Origin: an uncultured Opitutia bacterium
Lineage (GTDB): Bacteria; Verrucomicrobiota; Verrucomicrobiia; Opitutales; Opitutaceae
NCBI GenBank assembly: GCA_903862955.1
Contig: CAIPAH010000025.1
Coordinates: forward strand, 1 to 64,000
Length of the DNA: 64,000 nt
Reading direction: 5' to 3'
Shown here: in pieces, positions 8,631-16,905 of the stretch
How the letters are laid out: each line of letters opens with the position of its first letter
Position numbering within the stretch: the stretch's first letter is position 1
The notes under the pieces: generated by a model
The model's input: only the letters and a program-made list of their open reading frames with translations
Databases searched by the model: none
What the model was told of the DNA's origin: nothing
Translations under genes and position numbers: made by a program

Positions 8631-8647
8631 TCGGGCGTAAAGCCCGA
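8631..8647. repeat. Short hairpin TCGGGC-GTAAA-GCCCGA
   Basis: A perfect 6-bp stem with a 5-nt loop sits between the small membrane-protein gene and the convergent MBL gene. There is no T-run, so it is a weak terminator candidate. The sequence looks like another dispersed intergenic palindrome; no second copy was found in this window. Confidence 0.45.
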
Positions 8648-8673
8648 CCTACGACGATCCCCAAGGCGTACCC

Positions 8674-9396
8674 TCACACCGGCCAGACCTTCTGCCGTCG
8701 CCGTACTCTTCGCTCCAGCATGCGGTCAAACCGCCGGCGGTGCAGCAGGCCATCCAGCACATCGTAGTGCTGGGGCACCATCAGCCTCGGGTTGAGCTGG
8801 CGGGCTTTTTCCAGGCTCGCGGGGATGAGCTCGGGGCGGCTGTTGAGGATGGGCGGCGGGATGTGGACGTTGAAAAAGTAGCTGGCGAAGAGGTCGCCGC
8901 TGAAGAGGAGGTCGTGGCGCGCGCTGTAGAAGCCGCAGTGGCCTTCCGTATGACCGGGCAGGTGCACCACGCGCAGGCCGCCCCAGAGCGGGAGTTCGTC
9001 GCCGTCGCTGACCGCCACGTCGATTGGCGCGGGCTGGCCAATCCGAAAGGCCGCGCGCGCCGCGCGCTCGAGACGGCCGCACCAGCGGTTCACGCCGGTG
9101 TAGGGATACGTGCCGTCGATGTGCGCCTGTTCCGCGGCGTGGGCGTAGACCGGCGCGCCCGTCCAACCCTTGGCCCAGGCGAGGTTGCCGGCGTGGTCGA
9201 CATGGCCGTGCGTCAACAGGATCGCCTTCACGTTGGCCGGGCCGAGTCCGCGCTGACGCAGCCGCCAGCGGATCTGCGCCGGCTCCCCCACCAGCCCCGT
9301 GTCGAGCAGCACCGCGTCGCCCTGCTCGTCCACCAGCAGGTGGCAGACGCCCATCACGCCACGAATCGACTGCAGGCCGGGGGGAACGTTCCTCAT
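8674..9396 (-). CDS. MBL-fold metallo-hydrolase
   Basis: 240-residue metallo-beta-lactamase-fold protein, cytoplasmic as no signal peptide is seen. It carries the dinuclear metal motif THGHVDHAG at about residues 62-70, a later LPGHTEGH and FSGDLF, all standard for glyoxalase II/lactonase-like hydrolases. The start at 9396 is chosen because its ATG overlaps the chrA stop as ATGA, giving translational coupling; a further ATG 15 bp upstream is less likely. The substrate is unknown. Coupling to a chromate transporter is unusual enough to note, although it may only reflect co-expression. Confidence 0.88.
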   Translation of the reverse strand: MRNVPPGLQSIRGVMGVCHLLVDEQGDAVLLDTGLVGEPAQIRWRLRQRGLGPANVKAILLTHGHVDHAGNLAWAKGWTGAPVYAHAAEQAHIDGTYPYTGVNRWCGRLERAARAAFRIGQPAPIDVAVSDGDELPLWGGLRVVHLPGHTEGHCGFYSARHDLLFSGDLFASYFFNVHIPPPILNSRPELIPASLEKARQLNPRLMVPQHYDVLDGLLHRRRFDRMLERRVRRRQKVWPV

Positions 9397-10661
9397 GTCA
9401 GCCAGCTCCACGCAAGCCCGAGCAGGCCGCCTGCCGTAATCACGGGCAAGATCCCGACTTTAAAACGCTCCAGCGCCACCAGCGCGGCCACACCGACCAC
9501 GAGCGCAAACCAGTCCACCGCCGCGTGCACCGGGAACACGACCTGCAGCGCGAACCACACCGCGAGGTTGAGGATCACGCCCACCACCGCCGCGGTTACT
9601 GCCGCCAAGGCGGCATTCAGCCGGACATCGCCCCGCAGTCGCTCCACGTAGGGCGCGCCAATCAGGATGAACAGGTAGGTCGGCACGAAGGTCACCCAGG
9701 TCGTCATCGCCGCGCCCAGCGTGCCCGCCGCCAGCGGGGCCAGCGCGCCCGGCTGGCGCCATCCGGCGAGAAACCCGACGAATTGCAGTACCATGATGAG
9801 CGGCCCCGGCGTCGTCTCCGCAAACGCCAGCCCGTCCAGCATGTGCCCCGGCGTGATCCAGTGGTAATGCTCCACCGCCTGCTGCCCGACATACGGCAGC
9901 ACCGCATACGCGCCGCCGAACGTGACCACCGCCGCTTTGCTGAAAAACCACCCGAGCTGCACGAACACCCCGCCCGGCTGCAAAGCCGCCGCCACCAGCA
10001 CCGGCGCAAACCACAGCGCGAGGCCAATGCCGGCCATCTTCAGCGTCGAGCTGATGGGCACCGCCGCCACCGGGAGTGCGGGCTCTGTTTTCTCCGAAAC
10101 GCCAAACGCCCGCGACGCCCACCGTCCGCCGGCAAACCCGATCGCCAGCGCGCCAAACACCACCAGCGGGAACGGCAGCCTCAGGAAGAACAGCGCGCCG
10201 AACGCAGCGGCGGCGAGGGTCCACGCGACGGGACCCGTCAGCGCCTTGCGTCCGATTCGGAGCACTGCCGCGACGACGATCGCGAGCACCGTCGCCTTCA
10301 GCCCGTGAAACACCGCGGCCACGGCTGCGACCTCGCCGTAGGCGACGTAGATCCAGCTCAGCACCCACAGCGTCACCGCCCCGGGTAGCACGAACAGCAC
10401 GCCCGCCGCCAATCCGCCGCGCACGCCGTGCAGCAGCCAGCCGCAATACGTGGCCAGCTGCGTCGCCTCGGGCCCAGGCAGCAGCATGCAAAAGTTAAGC
10501 GCGTGCAGGAACCGCGACTCCTCGATCCAGCGCTTCCGTTCCACGAGCTCCCGGTGCATCACCGCAATCTGCCCCGCCGGCCCGCCAAAACTGATGCAGC
10601 CAAGCTTGAACCAGAAGCGCAGTGCCTCGCGGAAGGTCGGAGCAGGAGCGGAGGTGGTCAT
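9393..10661 (-). CDS. chrA: Chromate transporter, two-domain CHR family
   Basis: 422-residue polytopic inner-membrane protein with the tandem CHR domains of long-chain ChrA. Each half opens with the family signature: FKLGCISFGGPAGQI near residue 16, and TFGGAYAVLPYV near the middle. Conserved PGPEATQLA and TTPGPLIMVLQFVGF blocks follow in the respective halves. The family exports chromate, probably by proton antiport; some members serve other anions. The ATG at 10661 is chosen because homology begins at once (FREALRFW); the upstream extension of the frame runs into a palindromic repeat. The gene is translationally coupled to the MBL gene. Confidence 0.92.
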   Translation of the reverse strand: MTTSAPAPTFREALRFWFKLGCISFGGPAGQIAVMHRELVERKRWIEESRFLHALNFCMLLPGPEATQLATYCGWLLHGVRGGLAAGVLFVLPGAVTLWVLSWIYVAYGEVAAVAAVFHGLKATVLAIVVAAVLRIGRKALTGPVAWTLAAAAFGALFFLRLPFPLVVFGALAIGFAGGRWASRAFGVSEKTEPALPVAAVPISSTLKMAGIGLALWFAPVLVAAALQPGGVFVQLGWFFSKAAVVTFGGAYAVLPYVGQQAVEHYHWITPGHMLDGLAFAETTPGPLIMVLQFVGFLAGWRQPGALAPLAAGTLGAAMTTWVTFVPTYLFILIGAPYVERLRGDVRLNAALAAVTAAVVGVILNLAVWFALQVVFPVHAAVDWFALVVGVAALVALERFKVGILPVITAGGLLGLAWSWLT

Positions 10662-10712
10662 GCGACGCCGCCAGCAGAGCAGGCGCGAACCACAGCGCAA
10701 AGACCGTTTTTT

Positions 10713-10857
10713 AGCCGGAAGCCAGGAAACCAGGAGGAAGACATTCAGGGGGTAGTCGTCGGTTTCCACACCGACGACGAACGTCTGTCCGCGTGCAGGC
10801 ATGTCGTCGGTATAGAAACCGACGACCACCTCCTTCCTGGTTTCCTGGCTTCCGGCT
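10713..10857. repeat. Large inverted repeat upstream of chrA
   Basis: Outer arms at 10713-10737 and 10829-10857 (core AGCCGGAAGCCAGGAAACCA) are inverted, matching almost perfectly apart from a short length difference. Inside lie two further inverted GTCGTCGGT/ACCGACGAC pairs around 10755-10778 and 10803-10826. The element separates the divergent chrA and PH-domain genes, so any chrA promoter must lie inside or before it. It is non-coding and unlike the repeats at 4 and 6 kb. Confidence 0.8.
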
Positions 10858-10939
10858 TACCCTTTCCGTTTCACAGAGGTAAAGCCGCTCGTCCTCCGCA
10901 GCCTTGCGCGGGCTCTTCCGGCTTGGCATATCCGGCTCC

Positions 10940-11494
10940 GTGAATCTTCACCCCGACGACGCCACGATCCACGCGATCGAGCGGCCGCATCGCAGCCTCT
11001 GGACGTATTACGTTCTCTCCAGCCTCGTCGCCTTTCCGCTCATTCCCATCATCCTGCCCTACTACTGGTTCCGCTTTCACTCGATGCGCTACAAGTTCAC
11101 CGAGGAGGGCATCTCGATGAGTTGGGGCATCCTCTTCCGGCGCCAGATCATCATCAACTACGCGCGCATCCAGGACATCCACCTCCGCTCCAACCTCGTC
11201 GAGCGCTGGCTCGGGCTCGCGCGCGTCCTCGTCCAGACCGCCAGCGGCAGTTCCGGCGCCGAGATGACGCTCGAGGGTCTCCAGGAATTCGAAGCGGTGC
11301 GCGACTTTCTCTACTCCAAGATGCGCGGCGTGAAGGACCAGGGGCACCGCCCGGCGGCGGCCACGTCCACCGGCTCGTCCGGGCACGACGCCGAACTGGC
11401 CGCCGCGCTGCGTGAGGTCGCGCGGGAGCTGCGTGAAACCCGCGCCGCGCTCACCGCGCGCGCGGACGGCGGAAAGGACTCCGGCCATGTTTGA
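10940..11494 (+). CDS. PH domain-containing membrane protein (bPH2/YdbS-like)
   Basis: 184-residue protein with a short cytoplasmic N-terminus and a hydrophobic hairpin (about 24-43). Next comes a bPH2 domain with the usual pattern YKFTEEGISMSWGILFRR and YARIQDIHLR, in which an Arg/Ile-Gln-Asp turn is typical of YdbS. The C-terminal 50 residues are charged and probably helical. A GTG at 10940 is preferred; a TTG at 10904 in frame is the alternative. The next gene overlaps the 3' end by 8 bp. The function of bPH2 proteins is poorly known; pairs of them (ydbS-ydbT) occur in many bacteria. Confidence 0.82.
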   Translation: MNLHPDDATIHAIERPHRSLWTYYVLSSLVAFPLIPIILPYYWFRFHSMRYKFTEEGISMSWGILFRRQIIINYARIQDIHLRSNLVERWLGLARVLVQTASGSSGAEMTLEGLQEFEAVRDFLYSKMRGVKDQGHRPAAATSTGSSGHDAELAAALREVARELRETRAALTARADGGKDSGHV

Positions 11495-12452
11495 TTGGAT
11501 CCGTCAGCAGGTGCTGCGCTTCCTGCGCGTGCCGCACGACCCGACCCCGCCGTTCGGCGCAGCGGGCTCCGTCCGCGTGTTCCGCGCCGGGAAAAACTAC
11601 TACAAGCTGCGCCTCGCCCGCTGGGGAATCGGGCAATTCGGCGCGCTCATCGGCCTCGCCGTTTCACTCGTCTTCTTCGCGTGGTTCAAGGCTGAGGTTG
11701 CGGCGGACATCCGCAACCGCGAGCAGGCCGAGGCTGCCGCCCTCGCCGCGAAGTCCAATCCCGCGCCCGCCCAGGTCGCTCCCTCCGCGCCTGCGCCCAC
11801 CGCCGTCGCACCCGGAGCGGCAAAGGTGGAGAATTCTGCCAAGGCCGCCCCGACGCGAAAACCCACCCGGACCAAGCGCGACCCACGCCGCGAATTTGAA
11901 ATGCTGGCCGCGCGCACACCCCGCTGGTTCATCCCCGTGATCGCGGCCTTCGAGATCTGGGGCGTGCTGCTCTTCCTCGGGCAACTGCCCATCACCTTCG
12001 CCGCCGTGCGCCTCGATTTCGAGATGCATTGGTATATCGTCACCGACCGCAGCCTCCGCATCCGCACCGGCTTGGTCAGTTTGCAGGAATCCACCATGAG
12101 CTTCGCGAACCTCCAGCAGGTCGAGGTCAAGCAGGGCCCGCTGCAGCGGCTGCTCGGACTGGCCGACGTGCACGTGCAGTCCGCCGGGGGTGGTGGGGAA
12201 CATCAGCCCGGCCAACGGGGCGACTCCTTGCATACCGGCATCTTTCACAGCGTTAACAACGCGACGGAGATCCGCGACCTCATCCTCGAGCGCCTAAGGC
12301 AGTTCCGCCAAGCCGGGCTCGGCGATCCGGATGATCATCATGCGATCGCGCCGGTGGCCGTGGCGGACGCGTCCGATGGCGACACCCTCGCTGCCGCGCG
12401 CGAACTCCTGGCCGAGGCGCGGGCGCTGCGGCAAAGCGTGGCACAGGTGTGA
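11487..12452 (+). CDS. Second bPH2 (YdbT-like) membrane protein
   Basis: 321-residue protein with two membrane segments (about 50-67 and 150-175). They are separated by an Ala/Pro-rich and then basic linker (about 80-140). A bPH2 domain follows (YIVTDRSLRIRTGLVSLQES then FANLQQVEVKQGPLQRLLGL) and then a Gly-rich loop and a coiled C-terminus. The ATG at 11487 lies within the previous gene (8-bp overlap). Its Q-Q-V-E-V-K-Q turn closely matches other YdbT-type repeats. With the upstream gene it probably forms one membrane complex (inference). Confidence 0.82.
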   Translation: MFDWIRQQVLRFLRVPHDPTPPFGAAGSVRVFRAGKNYYKLRLARWGIGQFGALIGLAVSLVFFAWFKAEVAADIRNREQAEAAALAAKSNPAPAQVAPSAPAPTAVAPGAAKVENSAKAAPTRKPTRTKRDPRREFEMLAARTPRWFIPVIAAFEIWGVLLFLGQLPITFAAVRLDFEMHWYIVTDRSLRIRTGLVSLQESTMSFANLQQVEVKQGPLQRLLGLADVHVQSAGGGGEHQPGQRGDSLHTGIFHSVNNATEIRDLILERLRQFRQAGLGDPDDHHAIAPVAVADASDGDTLAAARELLAEARALRQSVAQV

Positions 12453-12459
12453 CGAGGTA

Positions 12460-12487
12460 GTAGCGCAGGCGTCCCCGCCTGCGCTAC
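12460..12487. terminator. Perfect hairpin, second copy of the 4955 repeat
   Basis: A 12-bp perfect stem with loop TCCC sits between the convergent bPH2 and aminotransferase genes. Positions 12460-12482 are identical to 4955-4977. T-runs flank it weakly (TTT on the plus strand). The stop codon of the minus-strand aminotransferase (12484-12486) lies inside the right arm, so the element has become part of that gene's end. Confidence 0.8.
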
Positions 12488-13638
12488 TTTCTCCGGAGCT
12501 TCAACAACCGCTCGCCCGCGGCGTGCAGCGTCGCGGGCTTCTTCGCGAAATTCAGCCGCATGTAGCGGTTTTCGCCCGGCGCAAAGAAACTCGAGCCCGG
12601 CACCGGGGCGACGCCGATCTCCTTCGTCATCCAGTGCGCAAACTTCACGTCGTCCGCGAAGCCAAACGGCGAGATGTCCACCATCACGAAGTAGGCGCCT
12701 TCCGGCTTCGTGTAACTCAGCCCGGTCTGGTCGAGGTAGCTGAGCAGGATATCGCGCGACGCGGCATATTTCGCCACCAGGCCATCGTAGTAGCTCGCCG
12801 GGAAATTGAGCGCCGTGATCACCGCGTGCTGCAGCGGCGCGGCCGCGCCCACCGTGAGGAAGTCATGCACCTTCCGCGCCTGCGCGATCACCGACGGCGC
12901 CGCGTGCACGTAGCCCAGCCGCCAGCCGGTGATGGAAAACGTTTTCGACAGCGACGAACACATCAGCGTGCGCGCCGCCATGCCCGGCAGCGTCGAAAAA
13001 TACGTGTGCCGGTGCGGGGCGTAGACGATGTGCTCGTACACCTCGTCGGTGAGCACGAATACGTCGAATTCCTCCGCCAGCGCCGCGATCTGCAGCAGTT
13101 CCTCGCGAGTGAAGACCCGTCCGCAGGGATTCGATGGGTTGCAGAGCACGAACGCCTTCAGCCCGCCCGCAAACGCGCATCGCAGCTCCGCCGGGTCGAA
13201 TTTGTATTCAGGTGGGTGCAGCGGGATGTGCACCGGGATGGCGCCCGTCAGGATCGCGTCCGCGGAGTAGTTTTCGTAGAAAGGCGTGAAGAGGCCTACT
13301 TTGTCGCCCGGGTCGCAGACCGTCATGATCGCGACCATCATCGCCTCGGTGGCACCGCAGGTGACGACGAGCTCCCGCTCGGCGTCGACCGGCACGCCCA
13401 TGAAGCGCGTCAGCTTCGCGCCCAGCGCCTGCCGCAGCTCGGACGAACCCCACGTGACGGCGTATTGGTGCCGCCCGGCATCCATCGCGTCCTTGCCCGC
13501 CTGCATCAGCTCGGCCGGCGGATCCCAGTCCGGAAAACCCTGCGCCAGGTTGATCGCGCCGTGCTGCGTGGCGACGCGCGACATCTCCCGGATGAGCGAC
13601 TCGGTGAAAGTCGCGGTGCGTTTCGAGGTGCGCGGCAC
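12484..13638 (-). CDS. Class I/II PLP-dependent aminotransferase
   Basis: 384-residue fold-type I aminotransferase. Motifs seen are INLAQGFPDWDPP (29-41), CNPSNPCGR (166-174), DEVYEHIVY (198-206) and the Schiff-base lysine K232 in SSLSKTFSITGWRLGY. The LAQGFP opening and the sequence around the lysine resemble kynurenine/glutamine transaminase and methionine-salvage aminotransferases. A broad-specificity enzyme acting on aromatic or sulfur amino acids is likely but not certain. It begins 3 bp after the stop of the LysM lipoprotein gene, so both are in one operon. Its stop codon lies in a repeat hairpin. Confidence 0.92.
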   Translation of the reverse strand: MPRTSKRTATFTESLIREMSRVATQHGAINLAQGFPDWDPPAELMQAGKDAMDAGRHQYAVTWGSSELRQALGAKLTRFMGVPVDAERELVVTCGATEAMMVAIMTVCDPGDKVGLFTPFYENYSADAILTGAIPVHIPLHPPEYKFDPAELRCAFAGGLKAFVLCNPSNPCGRVFTREELLQIAALAEEFDVFVLTDEVYEHIVYAPHRHTYFSTLPGMAARTLMCSSLSKTFSITGWRLGYVHAAPSVIAQARKVHDFLTVGAAAPLQHAVITALNFPASYYDGLVAKYAASRDILLSYLDQTGLSYTKPEGAYFVMVDISPFGFADDVKFAHWMTKEIGVAPVPGSSFFAPGENRYMRLNFAKKPATLHAAGERLLKLRRK

Positions 13639-13641
13639 GGC

Positions 13642-14547
13642 TCAGGGAATCTTCAACGTCATCCCGGGCTTCAGCGCCGTCTCGTTCGGCATCACGTCCC
13701 GGTTCGCCGCGTAGATGTCCCGCCACTTGCCGCGGTTGTTGTAATATTTCTGCGCGATGCTGAACAGCGTGTCGCCCCGGGCAACGGTGTGCGTGCGCCC
13801 CGCGCCTGCCGGCTTGGCGGCCGCGGTCTTGCTGGCGGCGGGCCGGGTGGGCTTGGCGAGCGGCACCGCCTCGATCCTGGGTTCCTCCTCGGCGGGCGCG
13901 GCCGGCACGGGCGCATACGTCACCGGCGAATCATCGGCCGCCGGGGCCGCCGCGGTGTTCGTGGGCTCGGCAGCCGTCACCGGGATCGTAATCATCGGCG
14001 CGCCATCGGGATTGTCGTTCGGCACGTCCGCCCGGCTGCGGACCGGCGGGGCGGAAACACCGCCACGGGCCGCCGTGAGCTCGGCCTTGAGCTGGTCGTT
14101 CTCCCGTAACAGGCGGTCGATCTGGTCCTGTCGTTCGAGCTGGTCGGCCTGGCTCTCGAGCGGCGTCGCCGGGAGCGTGCGGGCAAACTCGCGCTTGGCC
14201 GTGTCAATCAGCCCGCGCACGTAGACCGCCTGGCGCGAGTTCGGCTGCAACTCGAGATACTTGCGGAAATGATAGATCGCCGCGATCGGGTCCTTGACGT
14301 GCCGCAGCAGGATGAGCCCGACCTCGAGGTGCGACTCCGGCGCCGTCTCGTCGCGCCTGGAGATGACCTTGAGATAGGCATTCAGCGCCTCCTGGTTGCG
14401 GCCCTGCTTCGACAGCTGCTGGCCCTGGCGGTAGAACGGATCGTCCGTCTCCGAGGACAGCGTGAGCGTGTCGCCGCGATCACAGCCCGCCACCAGCCCG
14501 AGGAACAGCAGGCCCACGAGGGCTGGAATGTTCAGGCGGTTTCTCAT
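13642..14547 (-). CDS. LysM-domain lipoprotein with TPR-like region
   Basis: 301-residue envelope protein. A signal peptide ends in the lipobox LVAGC with the lipidated cysteine at residue 22. Residues about 35-115 form TPR-like helices (QGRNQEALNAYLKV), 130-160 are coiled coil (QADQLERQDQIDRLLREN), and 165-245 are a Pro/Ala-rich spacer. A single LysM domain occupies the end (THTVARGDTLFSIAQKYY to LKPGMTLKIP). LysM binds peptidoglycan, so the protein probably bridges the outer membrane and the wall. It is transcribed divergently from the arabinose-5-phosphate isomerase gene and together with the aminotransferase gene. Confidence 0.88.
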   Translation of the reverse strand: MRNRLNIPALVGLLFLGLVAGCDRGDTLTLSSETDDPFYRQGQQLSKQGRNQEALNAYLKVISRRDETAPESHLEVGLILLRHVKDPIAAIYHFRKYLELQPNSRQAVYVRGLIDTAKREFARTLPATPLESQADQLERQDQIDRLLRENDQLKAELTAARGGVSAPPVRSRADVPNDNPDGAPMITIPVTAAEPTNTAAAPAADDSPVTYAPVPAAPAEEEPRIEAVPLAKPTRPAASKTAAAKPAGAGRTHTVARGDTLFSIAQKYYNNRGKWRDIYAANRDVMPNETALKPGMTLKIP

Positions 14548-14624
14548 CTCAGGCGGTGAAAGGGATTGAACGGTAAATGGTTCGCCGTAAATTCCGCACT
14601 CTCGCCCGGCGACTCAAACCCTAA

Positions 14625-15611
14625 ATGGCTCTATCCTCGAAAACCGTCCTCGCCCGCGCCCGCGCCTGCATCGCGCTGGAGAGCGCAGCGCTGGCGGCCA
14701 CGGCCAAGGGCTTGGACGAGGAATTCGTCGCCACCGCCCGCACCATCGCGGCCACTGTCGCCGCGGGGCGGAAGCTCATCTTCAGCGGCGTCGGCAAGTC
14801 CGCCCACATCGCCCAGAAGCTCACCGGCACGTTCAACAGCACGGGCGTGGCCTCGTGCTTCCTCGATTCCACTCAGGCGCTGCACGGGGACCTCGGTCTG
14901 TGCGCCGACGGCGATCTTGCCCTCATCCTCAGCAACAGCGGCCAGACCGAGGAGGTCCTCCGCCTGCTGCCGCTGCTCAAGCGCCAGGGTGTGCGCATCA
15001 TCGCTTTCACCAGCAACGCGGAGTCCGACCTCGCGAAGAACGCCGATGGCCGGCTGATTTACCGCGTGCCCCGCGAGGCCTGCCCACTCTCGCTCGCGCC
15101 CACCGCCAGCACGACCGCGGCGCTCGCGCTCGGTGACGCCCTCGCGATGGTGCTGCTGGAGGAGCGCGGCCTGACCCGCGACGATTTCGCGAAATTCCAC
15201 CCGGCGGGCAACATCGGGGCGCTGCTGCTCAAGGTGAAGGACATCATGCGCACGGCCGACCGGCTGCCGGTCGCGCCCGACACCGTCAGCACGCAGGACG
15301 CCATCCTCGCCATGACCCGCGCCAAGTCCGGCAGCATCGCGCTTGTGCAGCCCAAGTCCGGCAAGCTCACCGGCATCCTGACCGACGGCGATTTCCGCCG
15401 CAGCGCTCTGACCGGCCCGGACTTCCTGAGCCGGCCCGTGGCCACCTTCATGACCCGCACGCCCAAGACCGTCCGCGAGGATGCGCTGGGCGTGGACGCG
15501 CTCCGCCTCTTTGAACTGCACAAGATCGATGACTTGATCGTCGTCAACGCCCGCGGCCAGCCGGTCGGGCTGATTGACGGCCAGGATCTGCCCAAACTGA
15601 AAATCGTGTGA
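14625..15611 (+). CDS. kdsD: Arabinose-5-phosphate isomerase (KdsD/KpsF type)
   Basis: 328-residue sugar-phosphate isomerase converting ribulose 5-phosphate to arabinose 5-phosphate for Kdo synthesis. It has an N-terminal SIS domain (GVGKSAHIAQKLTGTFNSTG about 45-64, HGDLGL about 87-92, SNSGQTEEV about 105-113). The hallmark KFHPAGNIGA follows near 188-197, and then two CBS domains (about 205-328). No Shine-Dalgarno is present before the ATG. The stop overlaps the GTG of the next oxidoreductase gene (GTGA). It supports an outer membrane with lipopolysaccharide, as Kdo is an LPS inner-core sugar. Confidence 0.93.
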   Translation: MALSSKTVLARARACIALESAALAATAKGLDEEFVATARTIAATVAAGRKLIFSGVGKSAHIAQKLTGTFNSTGVASCFLDSTQALHGDLGLCADGDLALILSNSGQTEEVLRLLPLLKRQGVRIIAFTSNAESDLAKNADGRLIYRVPREACPLSLAPTASTTAALALGDALAMVLLEERGLTRDDFAKFHPAGNIGALLLKVKDIMRTADRLPVAPDTVSTQDAILAMTRAKSGSIALVQPKSGKLTGILTDGDFRRSALTGPDFLSRPVATFMTRTPKTVREDALGVDALRLFELHKIDDLIVVNARGQPVGLIDGQDLPKLKIV

Positions 15612-16858
15612 AGTCCCCCATCCGCATCGGCATCGTCGGGATGGGCGGTTTCGCCGGCTGGCACCACAACACCGTCGCGAAACTCGAGGAACGCGGCGAA
15701 GCGCGGCTGATCTGCACGTGCGACCCGGCCGCGGCTTCCTTCGTGGCGCAGCAGGAGGCGTGGAAGTTTTCCGCCCGCGGCGTCAGCGTTTTCCCCGACT
15801 ACCGCACGATGCTCGACGCGTGCCACCGGCAGCTCGACCTGCTCGTGGTGCCCACGCCGATCCAGCTCCACGCCGAGATGCACCGCGCCGGCGTCGAACT
15901 CGGCCTGCCCGTCTATCTCGAGAAACCGCCGACGCTCGATTACCTCGAGTTGGAGGAGATGATCGTCCGCGACCGCTCCGCGCGGAAATCGTCGCTCGTG
16001 GGGTTCAACTTCATCATCGAAAAACCCCGCCTCGCGTTGAAGCAACGCATCCTGTCCGGCGAGTTCGGCGCTGTGCGCGGCGCCACGCTCGTGGCGTTGT
16101 GGCCGCGTCCGGCGGACTATTTCCGCCGCAACAGCTGGGCCGGCCGGCTGATGATGGGCGACCGCGTGGTGCTCGACTCCTGCTTCGGCAACGCCAACGC
16201 CCACTTCGTCCACAACCTTCTGTTCTGGGTGGGCGGTCCCGAGCTCTACAGCTGGGCCCCGCCGGCGGCCGTGCGCGCGGAACTCTACCGCGCCCATGCC
16301 ATCGAAGGCGCCGACACGTTTTTCGTCGAGGCCGACACGACCTCGGGCGTGAACCTGCGCTTCGCGCTCTCGCACGCGTGCACCGGCGGCAGCTCGCATA
16401 CAGAGACGGTCACCTGCGACAAGGCCACGCTGCGCTACATTGTCGGCCAGTTCGCCGAAGTGCGCTGGACTGACGGCCGCGTCGAGCGCATCACCCTCGA
16501 CGAGTTCGACGGGCTGGCCGAGAACCACCTCGATTACTACCGCTACCTGCGCGGCGAGAGCGCCCGCCCGGCCACGCTGCTGACGGACACCCGGCCGTTC
16601 GTCGCCCTCAACGACCTCGCCTACGTCTCCAGCGGGAAGATCGCGTCGTTCCCGCCCGCGCTCGTCACCGCCGTGTGCGATGCGAAGGAGCAGAAGGATT
16701 ACGTCAACGTCGCCGGCATGCAGGCGGCGCAGGAGAATTTCCTGCTCCGCGGCATCTGGCCCAGCACCAGCGGCTGGACGCGCGAGCCCGGCGCCGTTGC
16801 CACGCCCGCGGACCTGCCGCGCTTTCGCGACACGGTGCGCGCGATGGCGGGCCGCTAG
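15608..16858 (+). CDS. Gfo/Idh/MocA family oxidoreductase
   Basis: 416-residue NAD(P)-dependent oxidoreductase, with [13 protein letters not shown] at residues 8-20 as the dinucleotide-binding loop and LEKPPT at about 107-112 as the family EKP motif. It is longer than most members (330-390) through a C-terminal extension rich in aromatic and charged residues. The GTG start overlaps the kdsD stop by four bases, so the two are translationally coupled. Its substrate is unknown; pairing with a Kdo-pathway isomerase might suggest a nucleotide-sugar or surface-sugar role, which is only inference. It shares little visible sequence with the family member at the window start. Confidence 0.88.
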   Translation: MKSPIRIGIVGMGGFAGWHHNTVAKLEERGEARLICTCDPAAASFVAQQEAWKFSARGVSVFPDYRTMLDACHRQLDLLVVPTPIQLHAEMHRAGVELGLPVYLEKPPTLDYLELEEMIVRDRSARKSSLVGFNFIIEKPRLALKQRILSGEFGAVRGATLVALWPRPADYFRRNSWAGRLMMGDRVVLDSCFGNANAHFVHNLLFWVGGPELYSWAPPAAVRAELYRAHAIEGADTFFVEADTTSGVNLRFALSHACTGGSSHTETVTCDKATLRYIVGQFAEVRWTDGRVERITLDEFDGLAENHLDYYRYLRGESARPATLLTDTRPFVALNDLAYVSSGKIASFPPALVTAVCDAKEQKDYVNVAGMQAAQENFLLRGIWPSTSGWTREPGAVATPADLPRFRDTVRAMAGR

Positions 16859-16905
16859 GCGGCGGCCGCTTTACTTGCGGCCAAAACCGCGCAATTTCTC
16901 CGGCC

